A stretch of 64,000 nt of DNA from Tupaia tana (taxonomy: Eukaryota; Chordata; Mammalia; Scandentia; Tupaiidae): positions 39,792,641-39,856,640 of the forward strand of contig JAKSZU010000011.1 in NCBI GenBank assembly GCA_026018925.1, read 5' to 3'. Under the pieces are notes generated by a model, which saw only the letters and a list, made by a program, of their open reading frames with translations, made no database searches and was not told where the DNA came from. Position numbers and translations under genes: made by a program. Position 1 is the stretch's first letter. Each line of letters starts with the position of its first letter. Positions 52,166 through 62,221 of this stretch are shown here, piece after piece.

Positions 52166-53902
52166 ACACTTTACAAACACACCCCATTCAGAGTTCCATG
52201 ACCAAATTAACTTAGGAAATACTGGGATAAATTAAGTTAAACATATTTTTAAATCATGCTTGAAATTCTTTTTAGAATCTTTAAAAAACTAATGTGCAGT
52301 GTGAATCTGTGAGAGGGTGTTAGTGTGTGGCATTTCTCCAAATGATTTGATCACATAACTTATTTTTCAGAGCATTCCCCTAAGAAATACTGTAGCATAG
52401 AAGCTTCTTTAATAAATACTACTGCATGCTTTAGGATTTCACCATAAAGTTTTATCATGATGGCCATTTGGACTTGGCAATTTCGATAGCCACTATTATA
52501 GAAAAGATATTTTAATATAGAATCTCGACATGGTGACAAAGGCTCTTTTTTTTAAAATTATGAGATAAAATGTAAATCCTCACCCATTACAGTGAACTCT
52601 TAGTACTTTTTCATTTCCATGTAATTTAGGAATTTTTATGAGTCTGCATTAATTTTATAAACCAGAAAAACATGTTAAGTCTATTTTTGATTGGGTCATA
52701 TGATCTCAGTTCTGTATCCTAAAACTGTCATTTCAAAGTGTATTTATGGCATTGTATTATACTGAAACAACTAAGAAAACAACATTTAATTGAGGATTAA
52801 CTAGAGTTGACAGCTGAGTATAAGGGACCTTTTTATGGACGTACCCAATTTCTCCTCCCCTTTCTATTTCAGTGCCTAATATAGATTCAATCAAACAAAA
52901 TTACAGCAATTAAGAAGATTACAAAAAGCAGATTAATTTGTCCTCCAGATTTTCAAATGGAAAACAAAATAAATTCCATTAGTGCTTGAAAATTATTATT
53001 GGAAAGTAAATAAGTATGCCATTATAATGTTCAGAGAGTAATTACTAAATGTGAGAGAAAATCACTTAGGATATCAGAGAACTGCTAGACTATGAGTAAA
53101 CGTTCTGCTTAAAATGACTGAAAAGCTTTTTTAAAAATTTAAATGAAGAAAGTATCGTACACATGTGTTTTGCTTATACATAATTTGACATGAATGGTAC
53201 CAAATTATGGATAGTACATTTTTCCACACCCCATCTCTGAGCACCTTCTGCCTGACTTCTGCTGTATCCTTGAGATTTACTCTAATCTTCATTCCTGCCA
53301 CATATGTTATTCCTTGTTCCTAGGCATCTGTAGCCCAATCTTATCTCCAAGGACCACTTTAGGACCAGGAGGGAGACTCAGGAATGAGATGAGGCCCTGG
53401 GATTGGTAAAGTTATCAACTTAATGTATTTCCAGGTTTCTGTGACACGAACTTTCCTGATATTTTCTTAGGTTTCCCCATAACTGCTTTTCAGGTTGCTA
53501 CGCAAGTTCATTTCTTCTTCACCTAATTTTTAATTGTTGATATTTATTTTTTAGTGGTTATTTTCTAAGTCCTAGGACACAAATATTCATGAGGCAATCA
53601 ATAGTGACTCAGGGAGACAGTGAAACTGCCACTATAATTCTCCACATTCTAAGGATATTTAGGCCATATGTAAGCCCATATTTAATATGGAAGAAATAAA
53701 GTTATGAATGTGTGCATTACTATCCAAAGAGGAGCAACAAAACTTCCCATTCTATACTCTGACAATGACAGAGCTTATATGATATTTTCCGTAGAACAAT
53801 ACTTATATATCTCTCTATATTTCATATTTGTTTGTCACAAACCACCCTAGGATGACCAGAAACATCTCTTAAAAATATTACATAAAGACTGTTAGTAAAT
53901 TC
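52166..53902. other. Large unassigned interval
   Basis: 1.7 kb free of recognisable SINEs, L1 or genes; AT-rich except near 53220-53400. Confidence 0.55.
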
Positions 53903-53904
53903 TA

Positions 53905-53970
53905 TTGGGTTGTTGGGAAAGTCATGATGCACTTTTGCATAGAAAATACATCTTGCTTTCCCAACGACCT
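53905..53970. mobile_element. 66-bp mariner-type MITE with TA duplication
   Basis: Ends ttgggttgttgggaaag and ctttcccaacgacct are inverted complements (13 of 14 in the core ggttgttgggaaag / ggtcgttgggaaag). Flanking TA dinucleotides lie at 53903-53904 and 53971-53972, the target duplication of Tc1/mariner. Too short to encode a transposase; a MADE1-like miniature element. Confidence 0.8.
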
Positions 53971-54109
53971 TAATGTGCCTTCGAGTCAGCTTAACTGAAA
54001 GGAGATTTGACTAGGTTACATGTCTTTCTTTCCCACGATGTCCCCTACTAAGGGCAAAGAATGGATTCCAAGCCTTCTGCTAATATACCCACTTACTTAT
54101 AGTGCAACA

Positions 54110-54285
54110 ATGACCAAGTTTTCCTGCTTTCCAGGAAACTTTTTTTCCCTCAACCTCCTCTTCTATAGTGATAATAACAACAGTTTTATCATAAGGTTGG
54201 TGTGAGGATTAAGACTCTCCTATGGCAGGTTGTACAATAGTGCCCAACCCTGGATGAAAGTCTTGTGAATAGTAGACACTACTAT
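54110..54285 (-). mobile_element. MIR SINE, antisense (probable)
   Basis: cctcctcttctatagtgata, ataacaacagttttatcata and aggttggtgtgaggattaag follow antisense MIR (cctcatctgtaaaatgggga, taatagtacctacctcatag, ggttgttgtgaggattaaat). Confidence 0.5.
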
Positions 54286-54294
54286 ACCTTCAGT

Positions 54295-54480
54295 TCAAAT
54301 CACTCCTAGTTTCTGTCGCACACGTTCAATCATCTGCTTGACAACTTTACTTCGGTATTTCACAGGAATTTCAATCCCATATATAAAAATGAGTTTATGA
54401 TCTCTTTCTTCAGCTTCCAATTCCACCACAGATTCTACTTCTGTAAAAGTGTCGGTTTTATTAGTGAATAATAGAGTCAT
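54295..54480 (-). other. Isolated 61-codon ORF of unknown nature
   Basis: A charged reading frame (stretch ELEAEERDHKLIF; ending IERVRQKLGVI) between an MIR and an L2. There is no signal, promoter or homologue I recognise. It may be a chance ORF or a fragment of an old element. Confidence 0.2.
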
Positions 54481-54489
54481 TCATATAAT

Positions 54490-55445
54490 AGCAATCCTCC
54501 AAGACTCCTTTTCTTACATATCCTAATACTCAGTTTCTATAGATGATGACAACTCATCTGTGTCTACTTCTCTCTGATTCCTTTGCCAGCACCCAGTCCA
54601 GGCTCTCTTCATCTCTGGATTACTTAGAAAGCTTCCCAATTAATTTCCCCAAAGGTATTAATATGTTCTACCCTTTCTCCCAAAGTACAAATTTAATCAT
54701 GCATCTGCCCTATCTCAAGTAGTCAGTGATTGCCCATCACTTTTTGAATCTAGACCAAAATCCTCAGTGTAGACTCACATCCCTCCATCATTTGGATTCT
54801 AATTCTTAGGAAACTCATTTATCTTTTTTTTTTTCTTTTTTTTTTGAAGAGGTTTTTGCTATAGGGTGCATGCATTTGCCAGAAAGAAAGAGAGACAGAG
54901 AGACAGAGAGTGAGAAATCACACCCTGAGGGGATGACCATGCCACAATCCCTTCTCTTCCATTCTTCTCTCAGGATCTTGGGCACATTCGCATATGTGCC
55001 CAGCGTGAATTTAAGCCACCAGATCCGGGATTTGAACCATGGTCGGCTACATGGGAGTCCAGGAACATAGCCATTATGCCAACTGTTGGTCCCCAAGAAA
55101 CTCATTTATCTTTCATGCTCCTTTCCTAAATCAATGTTTTCTTTAAATTCATTGACTAATCCATTATTCCTCCTGCCTCAGAGTCTTTCCTCACTCCATT
55201 CTGTATTTGGAGTGATCTCGCCAATCCTTAACACAGAGAAATCTGCTTAATTTTCCTAAACTCAGCAGGACATCACTTCTTCGGTAAGGATTTCCTCCAC
55301 TCCCAAAAGAAATGAGATATTCCTATAAGGAATCCATGCTCTTGTTTTATAGCCTTCTTCACAATGAAAATTAAATTGCTATATAATTCTTATTATAGGT
55401 GTTGTTTCCTAATGAAAGGGAAGCCCCATTGAGGAAAAGGACTTG
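54490..55445 (+). mobile_element. L2 LINE fragment, interrupted by a SINE
   Basis: Sense L2 order: cagtccaggctctcttcatc, tctggattacttagaaagct, aatcatgcatctgccctatc, agtcagtgattgcccatcac, accaaaatcctcagtgtaga; then after the SINE cctgcctcagagtctttcct, aggacatcacttcttcggta and cattgaggaaaaggacttgt. Non-coding. Confidence 0.75.
54828..55096 (-). mobile_element. tRNA-derived SINE
   Basis: Antisense copy (gaagaggtttttgctatagg...ttatgccaactgttggtcccc). Perfect 17-bp duplication gaaactcatttatcttt (54810-54826, 55097-55113) in L2 sequence. Confidence 0.92.
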
Positions 55446-55505
55446 TTTTTCTTTTTTCTTTTTATAACTATATTCCTAAGGTGAATCTCAGATTTTAGCT
55501 CTTTT

Positions 55506-55935
55506 TTTTTAAAAAAAAAAAAGAAAGAAAAAAAAGAATTTTTTGCCTTAGGGAGCATGTCCTCACCAGAGAGAGTGAGAGAGAGAGACAGTGAGAGGGA
55601 AAGTGAGAAATCACCCCTTAGTGGGGATGGGCATTTAGCAATCCCTTCTCCTCCATTCTCCTCCCAGGATCTTGGGCATGCACGCAAACACTCTGCTTAG
55701 AAACTTAGGTTAGCAATTTTTTGAAAGGGAAACAAAAATATTATCTAAAGAATATGTCCAGAAATTTGCTCCATCCATAATTTAGGATAAACAGAAAGAT
55801 GTTCCCTTTAAAAAGAATAACCTCTTACCTGAGACTTTTTACCGGCCTGAGTTTGAAGCCACCAGGTTCAGGACTTGAACTACAGCTGGCCATGTGGGAG
55901 GCCAGCAATGTAACTGCTCTGCCATCTGCTGGTCT
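55506..55935 (-). mobile_element. Old tRNA-derived SINE split by a 153-bp duplicated segment
   Basis: Antisense parts 55523-55690 (agaattttttgccttaggga...gggcatgcacgcaaac) and 55844-55935 (ggcctgagtttgaagccacc...gccatctgctggtctt). Target duplication agattttagctctt (55490-55503, 55937-55950). The segment between the two parts is a copy of sequence found 1.1 kb to the right. Confidence 0.85.
55691..55843 (+). repeat. Local duplication, recipient copy (inside a SINE)
   Basis: ctctgcttagaaacttaggt...gaatatgtccagaaatttgc...cctcttacctgag matches 56803-57227 with its SINE removed. No poly(A) and no clear target duplication, so not a retroposon; cctgag is shared with the SINE at the right join. Confidence 0.88.
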
Positions 55936-55950
55936 TAGATTTTAGCTCTT

Positions 55951-56802
55951 GGTAACATAATATATGTATTTTTTTATACTACCAAAAAGGGAAAAAAACA
56001 TAAAAGGATGACTTGTTTTTAGTCCTAGCAAAAATATTTTTATGTGAAAATCACATCAAAGTGGCCGCATCAAAATATCCTCTCATTCTCTCAAATGTCA
56101 TTGAGAGAAATATCTCAATATTAAATATAGGAAACAGAAGTATTTTGTAATGAGTAATCCTGATATATTTTCCAGTGTCTATTGGTTGTATAGAACTGAA
56201 TTAGTTCATAGGCTGTGAAAAATCTTTGGAGATAAACAAATAATGGAATCCAGCTTCCCCAAGAGATGATTTTTGTTTTAGAAGAGTTAGTTTGAGCTAT
56301 TGTTTCTAAATTGTAAGAAAGAATGATGAGTTATACATCATGGCTATTTATAATTTAAGAGAGTGTATATATCATCAGTTTGGAAGATAACACTTATTTT
56401 TCTGTCAGCATAACAGTAGGCCTTGAATTTTGATCTGCCAAATATGATTTCATGTCACTAGCATAACCAATTTTTTAAAAGAGGAGACAGGACAAGAAAC
56501 AAAAAATTTATAAACCAATGCCTTATACCACCTCAATGTTAAATCTCTTCATTAATAATGAGACTAGCCTTTATGATTTTAGTCAGATTTGCACATATAC
56601 CATTAGCCAAGAATTAATCTTATTATTAGTTATTAGTATTATTATTTATTGCACCATTAGTTGCTGTCCAGAGTCAAAAGCTGAGTAAAACTATCATACC
56701 AGACATAATTACATTATGTTTCTAACTGATTTCTCGATATTGTATTAACCATAATCAATACTGATTCATCTGCCTTAATTTTGCCTCTTTCTCAGTAGAG
56801 TG
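55951..56802. other. Unassigned AT-rich sequence
   Basis: No supported gene or repeat. Confidence 0.5.
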
Positions 56803-57227
56803 CTCTGCTTAAAAACTTAGGTTAGCAATTTTTTTTTTTTTTTGAGAGATTTTTGCTATAGGGCGTGTGCGCTCGCCAGACAGACAGAGAGAGACATAGA
56901 GACAGAAAGCGAGAAATCACCCCCCGGGGGGATGGTCACGCCACAATCCCTTCTCCTCCATTCTCCTCTTGGGATCTTGGGCACGCACGCACACGCGCCC
57001 GGCATGAGTTTTAAGCCACCGGGTCCGGGACGCAAACCATGGTCGACTACATGGAAGTCCAGGGACATAGCCATTACGCTAACTGCTGGTTCCCCTTAGG
57101 TTAGCAAATTTTTTAAAGAGAAACTAAAATACCATGTAAAGGATATGTCCAGAAATTTGCTACATCCATAATTTAAGATAAATAGAAAGATGTTCTCTTT
57201 TAAAAAAAAAAAAGCCTCTTACCTGAG
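56803..57227 (+). repeat. Local duplication, donor copy (filled by a SINE)
   Basis: ctctgcttaaaaacttaggt ... gatatgtccagaaatttgct ... cctcttacctgag. It differs from the recipient copy by scattered substitutions and by the SINE at 56831-57094. Confidence 0.88.
56831..57094 (-). mobile_element. Young tRNA-derived SINE, GGGAACC type
   Basis: Antisense copy (gagagatttttgctataggg...gctaactgctggttcc), box B variant complement gggacgcaaacc. Target duplication cttaggttagcaa (56816-56828, 57095-57107). The unoccupied sequence survives in the paralogous copy at 55702-55720. Confidence 0.95.
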
Positions 57228-57399
57228 CCTATGCCTTTATTTATCAATAAAGATAAGTTAATTGGCAATATTCAAACCCTTCAACTTGAGTAGACACTGA
57301 GCTGCATAGCAAAAAGTTATGAACTTTTAAGCAAATTAAACAATTTGTTTCAAATTAGGGTTTGCCTTCTGTTTTTACTGCTATTATACTAAATTGACA
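57228..57399. other. Unassigned AT-rich sequence
   Basis: No supported feature. Confidence 0.5.
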
Positions 57400-57866
57400 A
57401 GTAACAGTTGTACAAGTTTATGGAGAGATATTTTGCTACATGTATACAAAGTGTAATGATCAGGTAAGTGAAATTGTACTATGATCTCACACATTTGTTA
57501 TTTCTTTGTTATAGGACCATTCAAAATCCTCTCTTTTGGCTTTTGATGAAATATATAATAAATTACTGTTATATATAGTCTACCCACAGTGTTTTTGAAT
57601 TCCAGAATATATTTCTCCTACCTAGCAGTAATTCTGTGTCTTTTAAGTAAACTTTGCTAATTTCCCTCTGTTCTTATTCTCCCAGCTTCTGGTAAGCATT
57701 ATCATGTTCTGTACTTCCATGGATATCTACCTGCAGAAAGATGAATCTGAACCCCTACCTCTCACTCTTGACAAAAAATCAACTTAAAGTGGATCAAATA
57801 TCTAAACCTAGGACCTCAAACTAAAAATCTGCTGCTGGAAAACACTGGGGAAGCTCTGGGAGTTAT
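57400..57866 (-). mobile_element. L1 3' end with inverted 5' segment
   Basis: 57400-57718 is antisense 3' UTR (gctacatgtatacaaagtgt, cccagcttctggtaagcatt). 57719-57866 is sense ORF2 (atctacctgcagaaagatga, aaagtggatcaaatatctaa, actggggaagctctgggag). The same words as in the L1 at 17450-17580 make the orientation change clear. Confidence 0.65.
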
Positions 57867-58484
57867 TGTGTTCTTTTTATGGAGACATACTTCCTTGTTT
57901 ATTCAGACCTGAGGCTCTTCTTCTACTTCTAGCCATGGGGAGAGGTATTCACTTTTGCATATCTTTTTGGAGAATGCTTCTTTGACTGGCAACAAGTGAG
58001 CTTCCCTTTTATGGTGGACTGATGTGTGCCCAAGTCTCTCTTATCCTGAATTTTGTAATGTGTTCTGCACAGGAGGAGTCTTCTATTCAGGAGTCTGAAG
58101 AGCTTTCTTTCCTTTATCGCAGGTGGTTAAGTAAATGGGAGGATCCCAGGGAGCCTCACAATACCAGGGTATTTAAAAACTGTGATTCTAGATCTGTCTA
58201 GACCCTTATGGTGTGTGGAGGATAAGCAGGAGATGGCAATATAAGACGGAAGAGAAAAGAGTATGAAAGAGAAAAAAGAAAAAGTGCTAGCTAGCTCACC
58301 AGGGGTCTGGAGATGTAAATGGGCTCTACTGGAGAGCTGGGGGCAGTCCTTGCTGATAGAGATAGATGGTTGCTGAGATTGGAGGGAGCCAGAGCTGGAG
58401 CTGGAGTCGGAGGTCCTGCCTCAGTGTCCCTTAGGCCCAAGGTTTGGAGATGGAAATGAGTATTTTTTTCCCCAGGAATATTTA
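57867..58484. other. Unassigned sequence between L1 pieces
   Basis: Of higher GC than its neighbours, with purine-rich runs (ggagggagccagagctggag, 58382-58401). It could be an unrecognised LTR or a foreign insertion. No ORF of note. Confidence 0.4.
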
Positions 58485-58539
58485 CTGAAAAGATTGTCTT
58501 TCCCCAGTGTAATTTTTTACACCTGGTTAAAAATCAGTT

Positions 58540-58788
58540 CGATGGAGACCAGTAGATAGCATAACAGTTACATTGCTGGACTCCCACGTGGCCATCCATG
58601 GTTCAAATCTTGGACCTGGAGGCTTGAAACTCATGCTAGGTGCATGTGTGTGCATGTCTACAATCCTGAGAGGAGAATGGAGGAGAAGGGATTGTAGCAT
58701 GGCCATTCTCAATGGGAGGTGATTTTTTGCTTTCTGTCTCTCTCTGTTTCTCTGGCAATGCACATGCCCTATGGCAAAAATCTCTCTT
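58540..58788 (+). mobile_element. Old tRNA-derived SINE inside L1
   Basis: Sense copy (ggagaccagtagatagcataa...atggttcaaatcttggacctgg...ccctatggcaaaaatctctc). Duplication ttaaaaatcagtt / ttaaaaaatcagtt (58527-58539, 58788-58801). Confidence 0.88.
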
Positions 58789-59036
58789 AAAAAATCAGTT
58801 ATATATGTGGGTTTATGTCTGGGTTCTCTATTCTGTTCCATTGATTTATGTCACTGTTTTTATTCTGGTACCATGCTATTTTGGTTACTGTAGCTTTGTA
58901 ATATGTTTTAAAATCCGTTAGCGTGCTGTCTTCAACTTCCTTTTTGCTTAAGATTGCTGTGGCTATTCAGGGTATTTTGTAGTATCACACAAAGTTTAGA
59001 ATTGTTTGTGTATTTCTGTGAAGGCTGTCATCAGTT

Positions 59037-59228
59037 TTATTTTTAAAATTAGTTCATTTATTTCATGAGAGAGAGACTGAGAGAGAAAAAATAACCCTCA
59101 ACAAATTATTGATGTTATGATCTATCTCCAAACTTTATCTATTCCTGGGTCAGGCATGTGTCAGCATAATCAGGGAAGGGAAGAATCTGGACTTGAATCA
59201 GGAAACTTTCTTTCACAGAATGTTGTGT
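59037..59228 (-). mobile_element. Diverged SINE-like insertion in L1
   Basis: catgagagagagactgagag, tgggtcaggcatgtgtcagc, gaatctggacttgaatcagg and taacttctacaccactgttt give an antisense SINE layout (A-tail, purine block, decayed box B, head) but do not match the main family closely. Confidence 0.45.
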
Positions 59229-59640
59229 TTAACTTCTACACCACTGTTTAGCACTTTTCACTATATTTTGATGGAAATTGCATTAAATTTTAGATTATTT
59301 TTGGTTACTATGGTTATTTTAATAATGTTAAATTGTCTACTCCATGAGCATGGGATAACTTTTCATTTTCGTTTATTTCTTCTTAATTTCATTCATCAGT
59401 GTTTTATAATTTTTGTTGTAGAGATGTTTTACTTTCTTGGTTAAATTTATTCCTAGATATTTAATTTATTTCAAGCTATTTTAAATAGACTTACTTTCAT
59501 AATTTATTTTTAACTAGTTAATTACTGGTGTATAAAAATGCTATTCATTTTTATGTTAATTTTCTACACTGAAAATTTACTGAACTTATCAGTTCTAAGA
59601 ATTTTCAGTGTAATCTTTAGGGTTTTATGTTTTTCACAGA

Positions 59641-59875
59641 TGAGAAACTTTTATTCTATCATTTTTGGAGTAGAGAGGGTATTTAAAGTATATAAGAAAG
59701 TTTAGAAGCTATCAAGAAAAACGATTGACCAATGTTTTGAACACTTTTCTTTGCATGTATGATAATAAAGTTAAATGACAACAAGCATGGGGAACATGGA
59801 TGCAAATCCATGTGTGAGAAGACTATTTTACCAGTTCTTCCAACAAAAATTAAGAACATGTTTAGAGTCATTAAG
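59641..59875. other. Unassigned AT-rich sequence
   Basis: Probably more decayed L1. No motif supported. Confidence 0.4.
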
Positions 59876-59889
59876 AGGGTCTGGGTTTT

Positions 59890-60165
59890 TTTTTTTTTTT
59901 TTTTTTTTGGAGAGATTTTTGCTACACGGTGCGTGCACTTGCCAGAAAGACAGAGACAGAGAGACAGAAAGCCATAAATCACCCCCCGGGGGGAATGGCC
60001 ACTCCACAATCCCTTCTCCTCCATTCTTCTCTTGGGATCTTGGGCATGCAGGCACACATGCTCAGCGTGAGTTTAAGTCACTGGGTCTGGGACTCGAACC
60101 GCAGTCGATTACATAGGACTACATGGGAGTCCAGCAGCATAGCCATTAAGCTAACTGCTGGTCCC
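59890..60165 (-). mobile_element. tRNA-derived SINE, first of a side-by-side pair
   Basis: Antisense copy (ggagagatttttgctacacg...gctaactgctggtccc), intact box B complement ggactcgaacc. The head carries a 12-bp internal duplication (attacatagg/actacatggg). Duplication agggtctgggtttt / aggatctggttttt. Confidence 0.92.
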
Positions 60166-60180
60166 AGGATCTGGTTTTTT

Positions 60181-60400
60181 TTTTTTTTTTTTTTGGAGAG
60201 GTTTTCGCTATAGGGCGCGTGCACTCGCCAGACAGACAGAAAGCGAGAAATCAGCCCCCAGGGGGGATGGTCACGCCGCAATCCCTTCTCCTCCATTCTC
60301 CTCTCCGGCATGAGTTTTAAGACACCGGGTCCGGGACGCGAACCGCGGTTGACTACGTGGAAGTCCAGTGACATAGCCATTACGCTAACTGCTGGTTCCC
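60181..60400 (-). mobile_element. Young tRNA-derived SINE, second of the pair, internally deleted
   Basis: Antisense copy (ggagaggttttcgctatagg...gctaactgctggttccc), variant box B complement gggacgcgaacc. The stretch from gggatcttgggcacg to cacgcgccc is deleted (tctcctctc joins cggcatgag). Flanks aggatctggttttt (60166) and aggatctgggttttt (60401). Confidence 0.93.
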
Positions 60401-60415
60401 AGGATCTGGGTTTTT

Positions 60416-60859
60416 AAGGTTCTGGTACGGTCATACAATGCAATACTATCATTTGTCTTTATTTTCATTTTTAAATGAGATAGTTCCATACTGAGATGGA
60501 AAGATGTTCATTCTGAACTTCTAAATGAACATAGCAAGTTACAGAACTTGCATTGGTATAAAAATAAATAATACAAGCTTTTATCTTTTCTCAAAAACAC
60601 AGAAAAGGCAAATGAACTTGAATATCTAAAGCCATTTTGAAAAACAAGAATAAAATCACCCATATTCAGTATTTATCGTATAGGTAATAGACATTATATT
60701 GATCAAAGGAAGACACATTGATCAATGAAACAGACTTAATGAATAAGGCCAAGTGATTTTAACAGATGTGCAAAAGTAATTCATTGGAGGAAGCACAGAC
60801 TCTTCATCATATGAGGACAGAATTGTCCTGCTTGGGTATCCCTAGGTGAGATACAGAAA
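60416..60859. other. Unassigned AT-rich sequence
   Basis: Possibly the 5' side of the next L1 fragment. No supported motif. Confidence 0.4.
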
Positions 60860-61470
60860 AAATAAGGAAGGAAGGAAAAAAGATCCTTGCTCTAAACACT
60901 TAAATCTCACAGATGGTATAAATATGACTCCAATTAGATCAAACATATAATGAAATTGGCAAAATTATAAAGTGTTTTTAAAATTTACAGGAAAAATTGC
61001 TGTCTAGGAATTATGCAAGATTTTAGACTAACCATCCAAAATATGATTTATATGAAGAAATGAATAAATTGGAATTCATCAGTTATAAAAACCTGGGTTC
61101 TGTGAAAGAGCCTTTCAGGAACAAAACTGAGAAAGAACAAGCCTTGAAATAATACTTGAAAATCACATATCCAATGAAGGAGAAATAAGCAAACAATTCA
61201 TTTCAATACAGATAAAAGGCCCTAAGAGGCATTTCTTTGAGGACGATGTACAGATAGAAAATTAAGTTCATGAACAGATGTTCACCATTTTGTAAGGATG
61301 CAATTTAAAAATCCCAGTGAGGTATCTCAAAACAAGCATCAGAATGCCTTCGGCAATACATCAAAACATTAAGGAATGCTGGTGAGAGTCTGGAGAAACC
61401 TGGTCAGTCACACATTAAAGGTAGCGATATAAAATGGTGCGACCACTCTGGAAAGCGTGAGTTAGTTCCT
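60860..61470 (+). mobile_element. Old L1 ORF2 fragment
   Basis: Sense order: agaaatgaataaattggaat, ttcatcagttataaaaacct, aatgaaggagaaataagcaa, acagatgttcaccattttgt, ggtgagagtctggagaaacc, aaatggtgcgaccactctgg. Many stops. Confidence 0.75.
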
Positions 61471-61743
61471 CAGCTTCAAGTTGCAGTCTTCTGATCTTGT
61501 TGAGTAGTCCTCACAATCAGTCATCTTTTCCATCTATACCAGGTCTTCCTTTCTTTTACCTTCGGTCCTATTAGTTGGGCAGTCGTACTTGGACTCATCC
61601 TCCTGTTACTTATACTCTGTGATAGATATACTCCCCTGTTCTCTTCAAAGTACTCTCCCCCAAAGACTGCCTGATGAAGACTGCCACATTTTCCAAATAC
61701 CAACTCCAAAACCTGTTGCTTTCTGCGCCTTCCTTCAGAGAAC
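61471..61743. other. Unassigned sequence 5' of the IDH3B retrocopy
   Basis: No repeat or gene recognised. It is not recognisable as IDH3B 5' UTR. Confidence 0.45.
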
Positions 61744-62046
61744 ATGGTAGGACTGAGAGGTCTCCGCTGGCTGATCTGGATGCTGATCTCTGACCTGAAC
61801 CCTGGGTCATGGAGGTCTGGGTACCTCAGCCACAGTGCACACTGTCACACAGAGACAGATCAAGGACGTGAGGGTGGAGGGTGCCTTTCCAGTGACCATG
61901 CTGCCCATGGCCAATGTGGGGCCTGCGCTGATGGATGCCATCAAGGAGGTGTTCAAGGCTGCTGCTATCCAGGTGGAGTTCCAGGAGCACCACCTGAGCC
62001 AGTTCAGAATATGGCATCTGAGGAGAAGCTGGAGCAGGTGTTGAGT
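61744..62046 (+). pseudogene. IDH3BP: IDH3B retrocopy, 5' part only
   Basis: IDH3B is the beta subunit of mitochondrial NAD-dependent isocitrate dehydrogenase (TCA cycle, about 385 residues). The reading from ATG 61744 aligns with its presequence ([14 protein letters not shown]) and mature start. In a second frame from about 61869 it gives [13 protein letters not shown], then [17 protein letters not shown] and VEFQEHHLS. After another frameshift it gives [13 protein letters not shown]. The GDG after MLP is changed. Homology stops near residue 90. It is intronless over this span, as far as I can judge. Frameshifts and truncation make it dead. Confidence 0.85.
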
Positions 62047-62205
62047 TCTCACTTGTTTCTGGGGTGCACCCAGGACTTGCACTGCACTCAGGGTGCCCAC
62101 TCGGCTACACAGCCCATGGGCCTGCCTGATAAGGGACCAAGCAGCTGGGGTCATCTTGGTCACAGCTGCGGTGGCTGCTGTTGCCAAGTCTTTCTAGGGC
62201 CAGGC
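62047..62205. other. GC-rich sequence joined to the IDH3B retrocopy
   Basis: The 160 bp after the IDH3B match (ggggtgcacccaggacttgc...ggtcacagctgcggtggctgctg) are GC-rich and not recognisable as IDH3B. They end at a 16-nt poly(T). Possibly a chimeric retrocopy or a second fragment. Confidence 0.4.
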
Positions 62206-62221
62206 TTTTTTTTTTTTTTTT

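Larger units (their letters stand above)
58485..59640 (-). mobile_element. Antisense L1 ORF2, interrupted twice
   Basis: tctttccccagtgtaatttt, gggttctctattctgttcca, taccatgctattttggttac, gattgctgtggctattcagg, ggtgtataaaaatgctattc and aaaatttactgaacttatca appear in antisense L1 order. A SINE (58540-58788) and a SINE-like segment (59037-59228) interrupt it. Confidence 0.85.
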
